This document shows positions 56,666 through 64,000 of a DNA stretch of 64,000 nt, in pieces; within the stretch, counting starts at the first letter, position 1; each line of letters opens with the position of its first letter. The stretch spans positions 248,001 to 312,000 of the forward strand of contig NZ_VUKA01000001.1 of the NCBI RefSeq assembly GCF_008386565.1, read 5' to 3'. Under the pieces are notes generated by a model, which ran no database searches, was not told the DNA's origin, and saw only the letters and a list, made by a program, of their open reading frames with translations. A program made the translations under genes and the position numbers. Source of the stretch: Teichococcus oryzae (GTDB lineage: Bacteria; Pseudomonadota; Alphaproteobacteria; Acetobacterales; Acetobacteraceae).

Positions 56666-57535
56666 TCAGGGGCCGAGCAGCAGCCCGCCGACCAGGCCGC
56701 GCAGCAGCGCCACGGCGTCTTGCGCGCCTTCCAGGGACACGGGCGTTCCGGCCGCCGCGCCGCCGCCGGCGGAAAGCGTTCCGCGGTCTTGCGCCAGCTC
56801 CGCGGCGGAAAGCCGGTGGTCGCCATCGTAATCGAGGCTGTCCATCAGCAGGCGGGCCGTGACGACCCCCACCACAAGCCCGCCGCCACCGGCCATCAGC
56901 AGGCGCTCCGGCGTGGCGTCCTCGGCGGCGGCCAGGATCCAGGCCATGCCCCGCAGCAGCCGCGCCAGCTCCGCCACCGACAGCAGCCGGTCGGCCGACA
57001 CGTCGCCCGCCGCCAGCAGGGCATCGACGCAGGCGGGGACGCCGCCGGCGGGCGGGGCGCAGCCCGCTTCCAGCGTTTCCAGCGTGCCCAGCATGGCGAT
57101 GCCCTCCCCATGTCGAAAGGCGAAGGCGGGCGGCGGCGCGGGGCAGCGCCGCCAATCCGCCAAGGGGGTGTTCCCTGGCAGGCGGTCATCGCGCAGCTTG
57201 CCGTCGGGCTCCGCGGTTTGCAGCGCCTGCGCCTCACCGCGCAGCATCAGCCGCGGTGCCTCGGGGCCGCCGCCCGTACCCACCAGCCATTCCCCTTGCG
57301 GCTGCACCGAGATGAAGCGGACCAGCCGCGCCGGCCCGCCTTCCGGCAGCCGCGCCGCGGCGCGCGCGGTGAGCTGCAGCATCGCATCCGGCGCCGCGCA
57401 TTCGCCGCTGAACCAGGCGCCGCGCAGGGCGGGCGGCACCGCGCCCGGCGATTGCGCCCGCGCCGCCAGGGGCGGCAGCATCGCGCACAGGCAGGCCAGC
57501 AGGGGAAGCAGGGCCGCCGCGACGCCGCGCCTCAT
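56666..57535 (-). CDS. Secreted EF-hand domain protein
   Basis: A 289-aa protein with a signal peptide (first about 27 residues, A-A-R-A-Q). Two 12-residue EF loops can be read: D178-V-S-A-D-R-L-L-S-V-A-E189 and D235-Y-D-G-D-H-R-L-S-A-A-E246, each with acidic or polar residues at positions 1, 3, 5 and 12. A hydrophobic stretch lies between them (about 215-230). The N-terminal 150 residues match nothing I recognise. Its start overlaps the stop of the Cys-pair repeat gene in ATGA, so the two are made together. Confidence 0.7.
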   Translation of the reverse strand: MRRGVAAALLPLLACLCAMLPPLAARAQSPGAVPPALRGAWFSGECAAPDAMLQLTARAAARLPEGGPARLVRFISVQPQGEWLVGTGGGPEAPRLMLRGEAQALQTAEPDGKLRDDRLPGNTPLADWRRCPAPPPAFAFRHGEGIAMLGTLETLEAGCAPPAGGVPACVDALLAAGDVSADRLLSVAELARLLRGMAWILAAAEDATPERLLMAGGGGLVVGVVTARLLMDSLDYDGDHRLSAAELAQDRGTLSAGGGAAAGTPVSLEGAQDAVALLRGLVGGLLLGP

Positions 57536-59088
57536 GGCCTGGCCGCCCCGCCCGGCGCAGCCACCTCGGGCAGCGAAACCTCGGTGCCGGAGCACAGGTC
57601 AAATTCGGGGCGGACCACTTCCTGCCCGTCGCGGAACACCGCGCGCAGCCGGGCAATGCAGCCGACGCCGAGGGGCGGCTGGAAATCCAGCGTTTCCCCT
57701 CGCCCGAGCACCGTGTTGCCCAGGCGGTCCGGCCCCTTCTGCGCCTGCGGCTGCGCATCGGCGGGATCGACATACAACTCCACCAGCGGCGTGGCGCCGG
57801 CATTGCGCAGCCGCACGCTGCCTTCACGCGGCGGGCCGCGATCCGCCACCCCGGCACCCTGGTCCAGGCGTTCCGCCAGGGTCCAGCCGGGGCGCAGCAC
57901 GATCAGGCTGTTGTCGCAGACATTCACGCCGCGCCGCTCCTCGGCGCCGCCATTGGCGAACAGGATGCGCAGGTCCAGCTCGCAATCGCTGCGCAGGGTG
58001 ATGTCGGCGCGGGTGCCGCGCTCCAGCGGGCCGTCGGGCAGGCGGTCCTCGCCCCAGTCGCTGTTGCTGATGCCCGATGCGAAGACCTGCTGCACCGTGG
58101 CGGCGTGGCGGTTCACCAGGGCGAAGGACCGTTCCGGCGGGCGCGGCACGCCGCTGCCGTCGAACAGGATGCGCGATGTCGCGCACAGATCGGCCGCCCG
58201 CTTCTCCTCGGCGCTTTCATCATCGTAGATGGCGCGAAGGTCGACGCGGCAGTCGCGGCTGCGCAGCCGCAGGCGGAAGCTGTCGCCGGGCTCCAGCGTG
58301 ACGTTGCCCAGGCGGTCATTGCCCCAGTCCTCGCCATTGGGCTGCGCGGTGGCCGCCCGCTCCACGCTGCCGGCCGAGGCGGCATACAGGTTCCGGATGC
58401 CGCGATTGGCGCCGTTGGCGATCTCGGCCTCGCGCCAGGGAATGGCGGGGTCGCCGAAGGCGATGCGGGTGCGGCGGCACAGATCCACGCGGCGGCGTTC
58501 CTCCGTGGTGTCGTCCTCGAAAACGACGGTGATGTCGAACAGGCAGGAACGCGTGCGGCCGAGGCGCAGCTCGAAGCTGGCCTCCGCCTCCACCGTTTCG
58601 CTGCCCAGGCGGTCGGCGCCGCGGCCGGGCGCGCCGGCCGGCGCGGCGTAAAGCTCGCGGATGGCGATGTCGGTGTCGTTCACCACCACGGCCATGCGCA
58701 TGGGTGCGGTGGGGTCGCCCAGCGTCACGCGCGGATTGCGGCAGGTGTCGAGGCCCTGCCGTTCCTCCACGCTGCCATCAGCCAGCACGGCGCGAAGATC
58801 GTAAAGGCACAGGCGGCTGCGGCCGAGCGACAGGCGGAGCGTCGCCCCCGTGGGCAGGGTTTCCTCGTCCAGGCGGTCACGCCCCGGCTCGACGCTGCCG
58901 GCCGGCGTCACATACAGTTCCCTCAGCCCGAGGCCCAGTTCATTGGCGACCAGCAGCTCGCGCTCCGCCGGAGGGGCGGGACGGGATTGCTGCGCCGGGC
59001 CGGGGGTGGCCGCCTGGAGGCCGGGTGTGCCTGCACCGGCCCAGGGCACCGCAAGCAGCGCCAACACGAGGCCCCAGCATCGCCGCAT
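57532..59088 (-). CDS. Secreted protein with five tandem Cys-pair repeats
   Basis: A 518-aa protein with a signal peptide (first about 26 residues). The mature part is five repeats of about 80-90 aa (about 45-125, 131-212, 220-312, 321-400, 423-508). Each has a -R-E-L-Y- or similar strand, G-x-D-R-L, an L-x-L-x-x-[GS] strand, then C-x-x-D-[LIV]-x-x-x-[FLY] and a second Cys. The Cys pairs are 94/116, 182/204, 280/302, 369/391 and 477/499: exactly 21 residues between partners every time. These are the only Cys in the mature protein, so one disulfide per repeat is likely. I do not recognise a named function. It overlaps the EF-hand gene. Confidence 0.75.
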   Translation of the reverse strand: MRRCWGLVLALLAVPWAGAGTPGLQAATPGPAQQSRPAPPAERELLVANELGLGLRELYVTPAGSVEPGRDRLDEETLPTGATLRLSLGRSRLCLYDLRAVLADGSVEERQGLDTCRNPRVTLGDPTAPMRMAVVVNDTDIAIRELYAAPAGAPGRGADRLGSETVEAEASFELRLGRTRSCLFDITVVFEDDTTEERRRVDLCRRTRIAFGDPAIPWREAEIANGANRGIRNLYAASAGSVERAATAQPNGEDWGNDRLGNVTLEPGDSFRLRLRSRDCRVDLRAIYDDESAEEKRAADLCATSRILFDGSGVPRPPERSFALVNRHAATVQQVFASGISNSDWGEDRLPDGPLERGTRADITLRSDCELDLRILFANGGAEERRGVNVCDNSLIVLRPGWTLAERLDQGAGVADRGPPREGSVRLRNAGATPLVELYVDPADAQPQAQKGPDRLGNTVLGRGETLDFQPPLGVGCIARLRAVFRDGQEVVRPEFDLCSGTEVSLPEVAAPGGAARP

Positions 59089-59300
59089 CCAGAACAAACC
59101 CCCTTGCCGCAGGCGCAGAATGGGAGGGGCGGCGGGGCGGTGCAAGCCTGAGCGGGGGCGCCGCGCCATTGTGTTGCGCGGCGCGGCTTTCGGATCACAG
59201 CTGCATGACGGCGAACAGGTCAGCGCATTGCGGTTTGCCGTGGTGGCGGCTATCGGCCAACCTCGAATCGTCGCCAGTTCATGGCCGGAGGAACACGAGA

Positions 59301-60263
59301 ATGCTGCGTCGTACCCTTTTCTCCGCTGCGGCGGCGGGTGCCCTGCTGCCGCTTTGCGCCGCCCGCGCGGCCGAGCAGCACTACGCCACCATGAACGTGT
59401 TCATCCCGGCCGGCCCCGGTGGCGGCTGGGATGGCCTTGGCCGCGCCATGGAGCAGGTGGCGCGCCAGGCCGGAATGGTCGGCTCCTTCCAGTTCGAGAA
59501 TGTCGGCGGCGCCGGCGGCACCGTCGGGCTGCCGCGCTTCGTGGCGCAGCGCCGCGGGCGGGAGGGCGCCATCATGGTGGCGGGCGCCATCATGGTCGGC
59601 TCGGTGCTGGCCAACAAATCCCCGGTGGGCATCAAGGACGTGACGCCGATCGCGCGCATGACCAGCGAGCCCGGCATCATCGTCGTGCCCGCCAACAGCG
59701 ACATCCAGGACCTGAAGGGCTTCATCGACGCGCTGAAAAACAATCCCGGCGGCACCTCGGTGGCCGGCGGCAGCGCCGGCGGCATGGACCACATCCTGCT
59801 GGGGCTGCTGTTGAAGTCGGTCGGGCGCTCGGCCAAGGACGCATCCTACGTCGCCTTCGCCGGCGGCGGGCCGGCCCAGGCGGCGATCCTCGGCGCCCAG
59901 GTGAAGGCCGGCATCTCCGGCTATTCGGAGTTCGCGGAGCAGATCAAGGCGGGCCGGATGCGGGCGCTGGCGACCTCCGGCGAAACGCGCTCGGTGGAGA
60001 ACGTGCCGACGCTGAAGGAAAGCGGCATCGACATCGTGCTGGGCAATTGGCGCGGCGTGTTCGGCCCGCCCGGCCTCAACGCCGCGGCGCGCGACAAGCT
60101 GGTGAAGTTCGTCACCGAGCTGCACGCGCTGCCCGCCTGGAAGGAATTGCTGCAACGCCAGGGATGGGACGACGCCTTCCTGTCCGGCGATGCCTTCGAC
60201 GCCTTCCTCAAGCAGGACGAGGCGGCGACGCGGCAGGTGCTGACCGAAGTCGGCCTGATCTGA
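59301..60263 (+). CDS. tctC: Tripartite tricarboxylate transporter receptor TctC
   Basis: A 320-aa periplasmic binding protein with a signal peptide (M-L-R-R-T-L-F-S-A-A-A-A-G-A, cut near A-R-A). P-A-G-P-G-G-G-W-D-G-L-G-R is the TctC mark that separates it from other Bug proteins; F-E-N-V-G-G-A-G-G-T-V-G follows. It delivers a di- or tricarboxylate to TctAB. GGAGG lies nine bases before ATG 59301. It is the first gene of the complete tctCBA operon. Confidence 0.93.
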   Translation: MLRRTLFSAAAAGALLPLCAARAAEQHYATMNVFIPAGPGGGWDGLGRAMEQVARQAGMVGSFQFENVGGAGGTVGLPRFVAQRRGREGAIMVAGAIMVGSVLANKSPVGIKDVTPIARMTSEPGIIVVPANSDIQDLKGFIDALKNNPGGTSVAGGSAGGMDHILLGLLLKSVGRSAKDASYVAFAGGGPAQAAILGAQVKAGISGYSEFAEQIKAGRMRALATSGETRSVENVPTLKESGIDIVLGNWRGVFGPPGLNAAARDKLVKFVTELHALPAWKELLQRQGWDDAFLSGDAFDAFLKQDEAATRQVLTEVGLI

Positions 60264-60286
60264 ATACCGGAATAAGGAAACAAGGG

Positions 60287-60775
60287 ATGGATCGGCCGAA
60301 GCCCGGAGCCGGGCCGGATCTCGTGGTCGCGATCTTCGTGCTGCTGCTTGGAATGCTGTGCCTGTGGCAGGCGATGGTGATCCCGGTGACGCCGCTTTAC
60401 GCACAGGTCGGGCCGAAATTCATGCCCTATGTGGTGGGCGGGCTGGTGGTCGCGGTGGGCATCGGCCTGGTCCTGTCCGCGTTGCGCGGCGGCTGGTCGC
60501 ACGGCATCGAGGAGGTGGAGCACCTGCCGCCGACCAATTGGCGGGCGCTCGGGCTGCTGGGCGCGGGGCTGATCGCCAACCTGGTGCTGATCGGCAGCCT
60601 GGGCTTTGTTTTCGCGGCCACGGCGCAGTTCGTGCTGGTGGCGGCCGCCTTTGGCAGCCGCCATCCGCTGCGCGACCTGGGCATCGGCATCGCCGTGTCG
60701 CTCGGCGCGTTCCTGGCCTTCGACAAGCTGCTGGGCGTCAATATCGGCGCCGGCATCCTGGAAGGGGTTCTCTGA
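60287..60775 (+). CDS. tctB: Tripartite tricarboxylate transporter small membrane subunit TctB
   Basis: A 162-aa protein with four TM helices, typical of TctB. Between TM2 and TM3 is a hydrophilic loop. It lies 23 bp after tctC and 3 bp before tctA. It forms the permease with TctA. Confidence 0.9.
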   Translation: MDRPKPGAGPDLVVAIFVLLLGMLCLWQAMVIPVTPLYAQVGPKFMPYVVGGLVVAVGIGLVLSALRGGWSHGIEEVEHLPPTNWRALGLLGAGLIANLVLIGSLGFVFAATAQFVLVAAAFGSRHPLRDLGIGIAVSLGAFLAFDKLLGVNIGAGILEGVL

Positions 60776-60778
60776 CCA

Positions 60779-62293
60779 ATGGATGTCTGGTCCGGCCTCG
60801 CGCTCGGCTTCGGCAATGCGCTGACCATCACCAATCTCGGCTGGGCGCTGCTTGGCTGCTTCCTTGGCACCGCCATTGGCGTGCTGCCCGGCATCGGCCC
60901 CGCTCTGACCATCGCGCTGCTGCTGCCGATCACCTTCCAGGTTTCGGCCACCGGCGCCTTCATCCTGTTCTGCGGCGTGTTCTACGGCGCGATGTATGGC
61001 GGCTCCACCACCTCGATCCTGCTCAACACGCCGGGTGAATCGGGCTCCATCATCACCGCGCTGGAAGGCGCCAAGATGGCCAAGAACGGCCGCGCCGGGC
61101 CGGCGCTGGTCACGGCCGCGATCGGCTCCTTCGTCGCCGGCACGGTGGGCACGCTGGGCATCTCCTTTATCGGCCCGGTGGTGGTGGAACTGGCGCTGAA
61201 GCTCGGCCCGGCCGAATATTTCTCGCTGATGGTGCTGTGCTTCGCGACGGTGTCCGCGGTGCTGGGCGGCTCGGCGCTGCGCGGCCTCGCCTCGCTCGGC
61301 CTCGGGCTGTTGATCGGGCTGGTGGGCATCGACCTGCAGACCGGCCAGCCGCGCCTGACCTTTGGCGTGCCGGAACTGCTGGACGGCATCGACGTGGTGC
61401 TGGTGGCCGTCGCCCTGTTCGCGGTGGGGGAGACGCTCTACCTCGCTTGGACCCATGTGGGGGGCAAGCAGGAGGTGCGCGAGGTCGGCCGCCTGATGAT
61501 GTCGAAGCAGGACCTGAAGCGCTCGGTCGGGCCGTGGTGGCGCGGCTCGCTGCTGGGCTTCCCCTTCGGCGTCATGCCCGCCGGCGGCACCGAGATGCCG
61601 ACCATGCTGAGCTACTACGCCGAGCGCAAGCTGGTGCGGCCGGAGCACCGCCATGAATTCGGCACCACCGGCGCCATCGAGGGCGTGGCCGGGCCAGAGG
61701 CGGCCAACAATGCCGCCGCCGCGGGCGTGCTGGTGCCGATGCTGACGCTGGGCCTGCCGACCTCGGCCACCGCGGCAATCATGCTGTCGGCCTTCCAGTC
61801 CTATGGCATCCAGCCGGGGCCGCTGTTGTTCACCTCCCAGGCGGATCTGGTGTGGACGCTGATCGCCTCCCTCTACATCGCCAACATCATGCTGGTGGTG
61901 CTGAACCTGCCGCTGGTGGGGCTGTGGGCGCGCATCCTGAAGATCCCGCAGCCGCAGCTCTATGCCGGCATCCTGGTGTTCGCCACCATCGGCACCTATG
62001 GCATCAGCAACAGCGTGGTGGACCTGCTGCTGCTCTACGGCATCGGCATCATCGCAATGTTCATGCGCCGCTTCGACTTCCCCACCGCGCCGGTGGTGAT
62101 CGGCATGATCCTGGGGCCGATGGCCGAGCAGGCGATGCGCCAGGCGCTGACCATCAGCCAGGGCGACTGGACCACCTTCATCACCCGCCCCGTCTCGCTG
62201 TGCATCCTGCTGATCGCCGTCCTGGCCCTGGCCGGGCCGCGCCTCTGGGGCCTCGTGGTGCGCAACCGGGCGGACACGGCGCCCACCGCCTGA
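60779..62293 (+). CDS. tctA: Tripartite tricarboxylate transporter large permease TctA
   Basis: A 504-aa permease with about 12 TM helices. Family marks: [41 protein letters not shown] and [14 protein letters not shown]. It is the ion-coupled transport subunit. It is the last gene of the operon; a palindromic repeat and an IS630 element follow. Confidence 0.95.
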   Translation: MDVWSGLALGFGNALTITNLGWALLGCFLGTAIGVLPGIGPALTIALLLPITFQVSATGAFILFCGVFYGAMYGGSTTSILLNTPGESGSIITALEGAKMAKNGRAGPALVTAAIGSFVAGTVGTLGISFIGPVVVELALKLGPAEYFSLMVLCFATVSAVLGGSALRGLASLGLGLLIGLVGIDLQTGQPRLTFGVPELLDGIDVVLVAVALFAVGETLYLAWTHVGGKQEVREVGRLMMSKQDLKRSVGPWWRGSLLGFPFGVMPAGGTEMPTMLSYYAERKLVRPEHRHEFGTTGAIEGVAGPEAANNAAAAGVLVPMLTLGLPTSATAAIMLSAFQSYGIQPGPLLFTSQADLVWTLIASLYIANIMLVVLNLPLVGLWARILKIPQPQLYAGILVFATIGTYGISNSVVDLLLLYGIGIIAMFMRRFDFPTAPVVIGMILGPMAEQAMRQALTISQGDWTTFITRPVSLCILLIAVLALAGPRLWGLVVRNRADTAPTA

Positions 62294-62366
62294 GAACCGG
62301 CGCGGCGGCGCACCCCGGAGGGGGATGCCGTCGCGCTCCAGGGCCGCTGCCGCGGAAGCCGTCAGG

Positions 62367-62465
62367 CTGGAGCATTTTCCGCTCGCACTGGCTTACTTCA
62401 AATGCTCCAGATCTTGTTCTGTCGAGCATCTTCACCCGATCAGGTGATCCCGCCCGATCGGGATC
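62367..62465. repeat. Palindromic intergenic repeat element
   Basis: Two inverted-repeat units lie side by side: CTGGAGCATTT (62367-62377) with AAATGCTCCAG (62400-62410), an 11-bp perfect stem; and CCCGATC (62435-62441) with GATCGGG (62456-62462), overlapping a nested GATCCCG/CGGGATC pair. The stretch is richer in A/T than its surroundings and resembles REP/BIME-like extragenic repeats. The IS630 element starts 10 bp after it. No second copy was noticed in this window. Confidence 0.5.
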
Positions 62466-62475
62466 TGCTCTAATA

Positions 62476-63634
62476 CCAAGTCTCTGTGAACGAGACTCAT
62501 CGAGGATTCCCGCCGGGCCGCAGGTCTGATTCAAAGTGGCGAACGGTGTGGAGTTGGCCATGGCGGCCGCGGTGGAACTGCGGGGTGACTTTGATGCTGC
62601 GGCGCTGCGCAGATTGGCGCGGCGGAGCAAGGACCCGGGCCAGATCCGGCGCCTGCTGGCTCTGGCCGAGATCTACGAAGGCCGCAGCCGCGGCGAGGCG
62701 GCCAGGGTCGGCGGTGTCGGTCTGCAAACCTTGCGCGACTGGGTTTTGCGTTTCAACGCCACGGGCCCTGCTGGGCTGATCGACGCCAAGGCGCCAGGTC
62801 AGCCTTCGAAGCTCAACGACGAGCAGCGTCAGCAGCTTCTGCGCAGGGTGGAGACAGGCCCGACACCCGCGATCCACGGTGTGGTCCGCTGGCGCCTGAT
62901 CGACCTGGCCCAGTGGCTCTTTGAGGAATACGGTCTCTCGATCGCCAAGCAGACCCTCAGCCGGGAGATGCGGGCGCTCCGCCTGCGCAAGATCTCCGCG
63001 CGGCCGCAGCACCATGCCCAGGATCCGGAGCAGGTGGAGGCATTTAAAAAAACTTCGCTGCCCGCCTGGCAGAGCTTGCCCAGGCAAGGCCGCCGGACAC
63101 CCCGGTAGAGATCTGGTTCGCCGACCAGGCCAGGATTGGCCAGAAGAACACCATCAGCCGCCGCTGGGCTCTGCGTGGCAGCCGTCCGCGTGCTCCACGT
63201 GACCAGCGGACCCGCTCGGCCTACATCTTCGGCGCGATCTGCCCGCGCGAGGGAAAGGGCGCAGGCCTGGTTCTGCCCTTCTGCAACACCGCGGCCATGG
63301 AACTGCACCTGGTGGAGATTGCCCAGGCGATCGCACCGGGCGCCCATGCCGTCCTCATCGTCGATCAGGCCGCCTGGCACACCAGTCCCAAGCTCCCTGT
63401 GCCCAGCAACATCACCATCCTGCCCCTGCCGCCCCGCTCACCCGAGTTGAACCCGGTCGAGAACATCTGGCAGTTCATGCGCGACAACTGGCTGGCCAAC
63501 CGGGTCTTCAAATCCTACGCCGACATCGTCGACCACTGCTGTTTCGCCTGGAACACCCTCATCAGCCAGCCCTGGAAGATCACCTCCATCGGCCTGCGAG
63601 AATGGGCTCATGGGTGCTGATCAGAGAGACTTGG
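62476..63634 (+). mobile_element. IS630-family insertion sequence, complete
   Basis: About 1.16 kb. The ends CCAAGTCTCT (62476-62485) and AGAGACTTGG (63625-63634) are perfect 10-bp inverted repeats, each flanked outward by TA (62474-62475 and 63635-63636), the target duplication made by IS630/Tc1-like elements. The transposase fills most of the element, all three acidic catalytic residues are present, and the only frame break is at a run of seven A. The element is probably still active. Confidence 0.88.
62560..63620 (+). CDS. IS630-family transposase, two frames joined by a predicted -1 frameshift
   Basis: The first frame (62560-63108) carries the helix-turn-helix region: A-A-R-V-G-G-V-G-L-Q-T-L-R-D-W, then the second HTH with S-I-A-K-Q-T-L-S. 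At 63046-63052 there are seven A. A -1 slip there changes K-K-T-S-L to K-K-N-F-A-A-R-L-A-E-L, which is the normal IS630 sequence, and continues to 63620. The joined product is about 353 aa, standard for the family. The DDE residues are W-F-A-D-Q, V-L-I-V-D-Q and N-P-V-E-N. ATG 62560 has GGAG upstream; GTG 62536 is an alternative. The second frame alone has no good start. Confidence 0.85.
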
Positions 63635-64000
63635 TATAAGGCGCCGCGTCCAGCACGCTGGGATGGAACAACGCCTCGGGCGCGATTTCCTGCGCGGCCA
63701 GCCCGTCGGCGGCGGCGAAGCGGATCATCGCCGCCACCTCGTCCCGGTTGCGGCGGAAGCCATAGGGCCAGGGATCGCCGCCCATGATCCGGGTCTGGGC
63801 CTCCGCTTCGGCGGCGATCCAGGGCAACGAGGCGCGCAGCACATTCACCAGGCTCAGCTCCTCCAGCGCCATGCGGCGGGCGCGGCCGAAGGCGCGGAAC
63901 AATTCCAGCGGCAGCCAGGGATGCGCCGCCGCCAATTCCTTCCGCAGGGCGATGCAATGCATGATCGGGAAGAAGCCGGTGGCGCGGAAATAGGCTTCCT
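63621..64000 (-). CDS. 4,5-dihydroxyphthalate decarboxylase-like protein, C-terminal part
   Basis: About 126 codons of a gene entering from the right edge of the window. The sequence A-T-G-F-F-P-I-M-H-C-I-A-L-R, then H-P-W-L-P-L-E-L-F-R-A-F, G-G-D-P-W-P-Y-G and I-A-P-E-A-L-F-H-P matches the C-terminal half of the 4,5-dihydroxyphthalate decarboxylase family, which has a binding-protein-like fold. The last residues (T-K-S-L and the stop) are encoded by the end of the IS630 element, so the native C-terminus has been replaced. The domain itself appears intact up to A-A-P-Y. Function after insertion is uncertain. Confidence 0.7.
   Translation of the reverse strand, partial: EAYFRATGFFPIMHCIALRKELAAAHPWLPLELFRAFGRARRMALEELSLVNVLRASLPWIAAEAEAQTRIMGGDPWPYGFRRNRDEVAAMIRFAAADGLAAQEIAPEALFHPSVLDAAPYTKSL

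Noticed and set aside
59301-62293. tctCBA as a novel transporter
   Set aside because: Order, sizes and motifs are those of the well-known tripartite tricarboxylate transporter.
62560-63620. Transposase as a pseudogene
   Set aside because: The only frame break is at a seven-A run, both parts fit one full-length product, and ends and catalytic residues are intact, so programmed frameshifting is more likely.

Overview
The window is about 64 kb of chromosome from a very GC-rich alphaproteobacterium. The best guess is family Acetobacteraceae, close to Roseomonas. This rests on the codon bias, an ALA synthase (C4 haem route), an MmcB DNA-repair gene with an alphaproteobacterial GTTC-N7-GTTC LexA box, an IalB-family protein, a phasin-like protein, and several tripartite tricarboxylate (TTT/Bug) solute receptors. 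The species call is inference, because no rRNA or tRNA gene was seen.

Layout. 1-5 kb: a DUF952 fragment, mmcB with its LexA box, a YcgN Cys-cluster protein, a cupin, a double-receiver hybrid histidine kinase, a YgjP-type metallopeptidase and an SDR. 5.6-9.7 kb (minus): an MHYT-GGDEF-EAL c-di-GMP protein, an orphan Hpt protein and an MFS exporter. 9.8-15.8 kb: a HAD phosphatase coupled to pyrD, an EamA transporter, a periplasmic TPR protein, an epimerase-like protein and hemA. 15.9-24.5 kb: amide and peptide salvage (tautomerase, two M20 hydrolases, amidase, a Bug receptor, a dipeptide-type binding protein, a GNAT) plus a TauD-like protein that has lost its iron ligands. 24.7-29.8 kb: the housekeeping genes thrS, infC (predicted CTG start) and guaA, with a DUF1028 gene between. 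29.8-38.3 kb: an MFS, an mgtC-ATP12-acyP run, a third M20 enzyme, glcB and a gamma-glutamyltransferase. 38.3-44.4 kb: EamA transporters, a glycosyltransferase/SMR/methyltransferase run and a metallo-beta-lactamase-fold hydrolase. 44.4-51.9 kb: a lone CoxL-like molybdoenzyme subunit, ialB-rlmN-MFS, nth, DUF2244 and a phasin. 51.9-56.6 kb: an APC permease, glnK-amtB with an NtrC-like site and a sigma-54 promoter, and a Ubi-family hydroxylase. 56.7-62.3 kb: a coupled pair of secreted proteins (EF-hand; five-fold Cys-pair repeat) and a complete tctCBA operon. 62.3-64 kb: a palindromic repeat, an intact IS630-family element with a predicted -1 frameshift, and the 3' end of a 4,5-dihydroxyphthalate-decarboxylase-like gene into which the element has inserted.

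The overall theme is a heterotroph that scavenges amides, peptides and organic acids: three M20 enzymes, an amidase, GGT, two Bug receptors, one complete TTT transporter, malate synthase and Ntr-controlled ammonium uptake. I see no prophage, CRISPR array, defence island or biosynthetic cluster. The least explained items are the Cys-pair repeat protein with its EF-hand partner, and the TauD-like protein without iron ligands.
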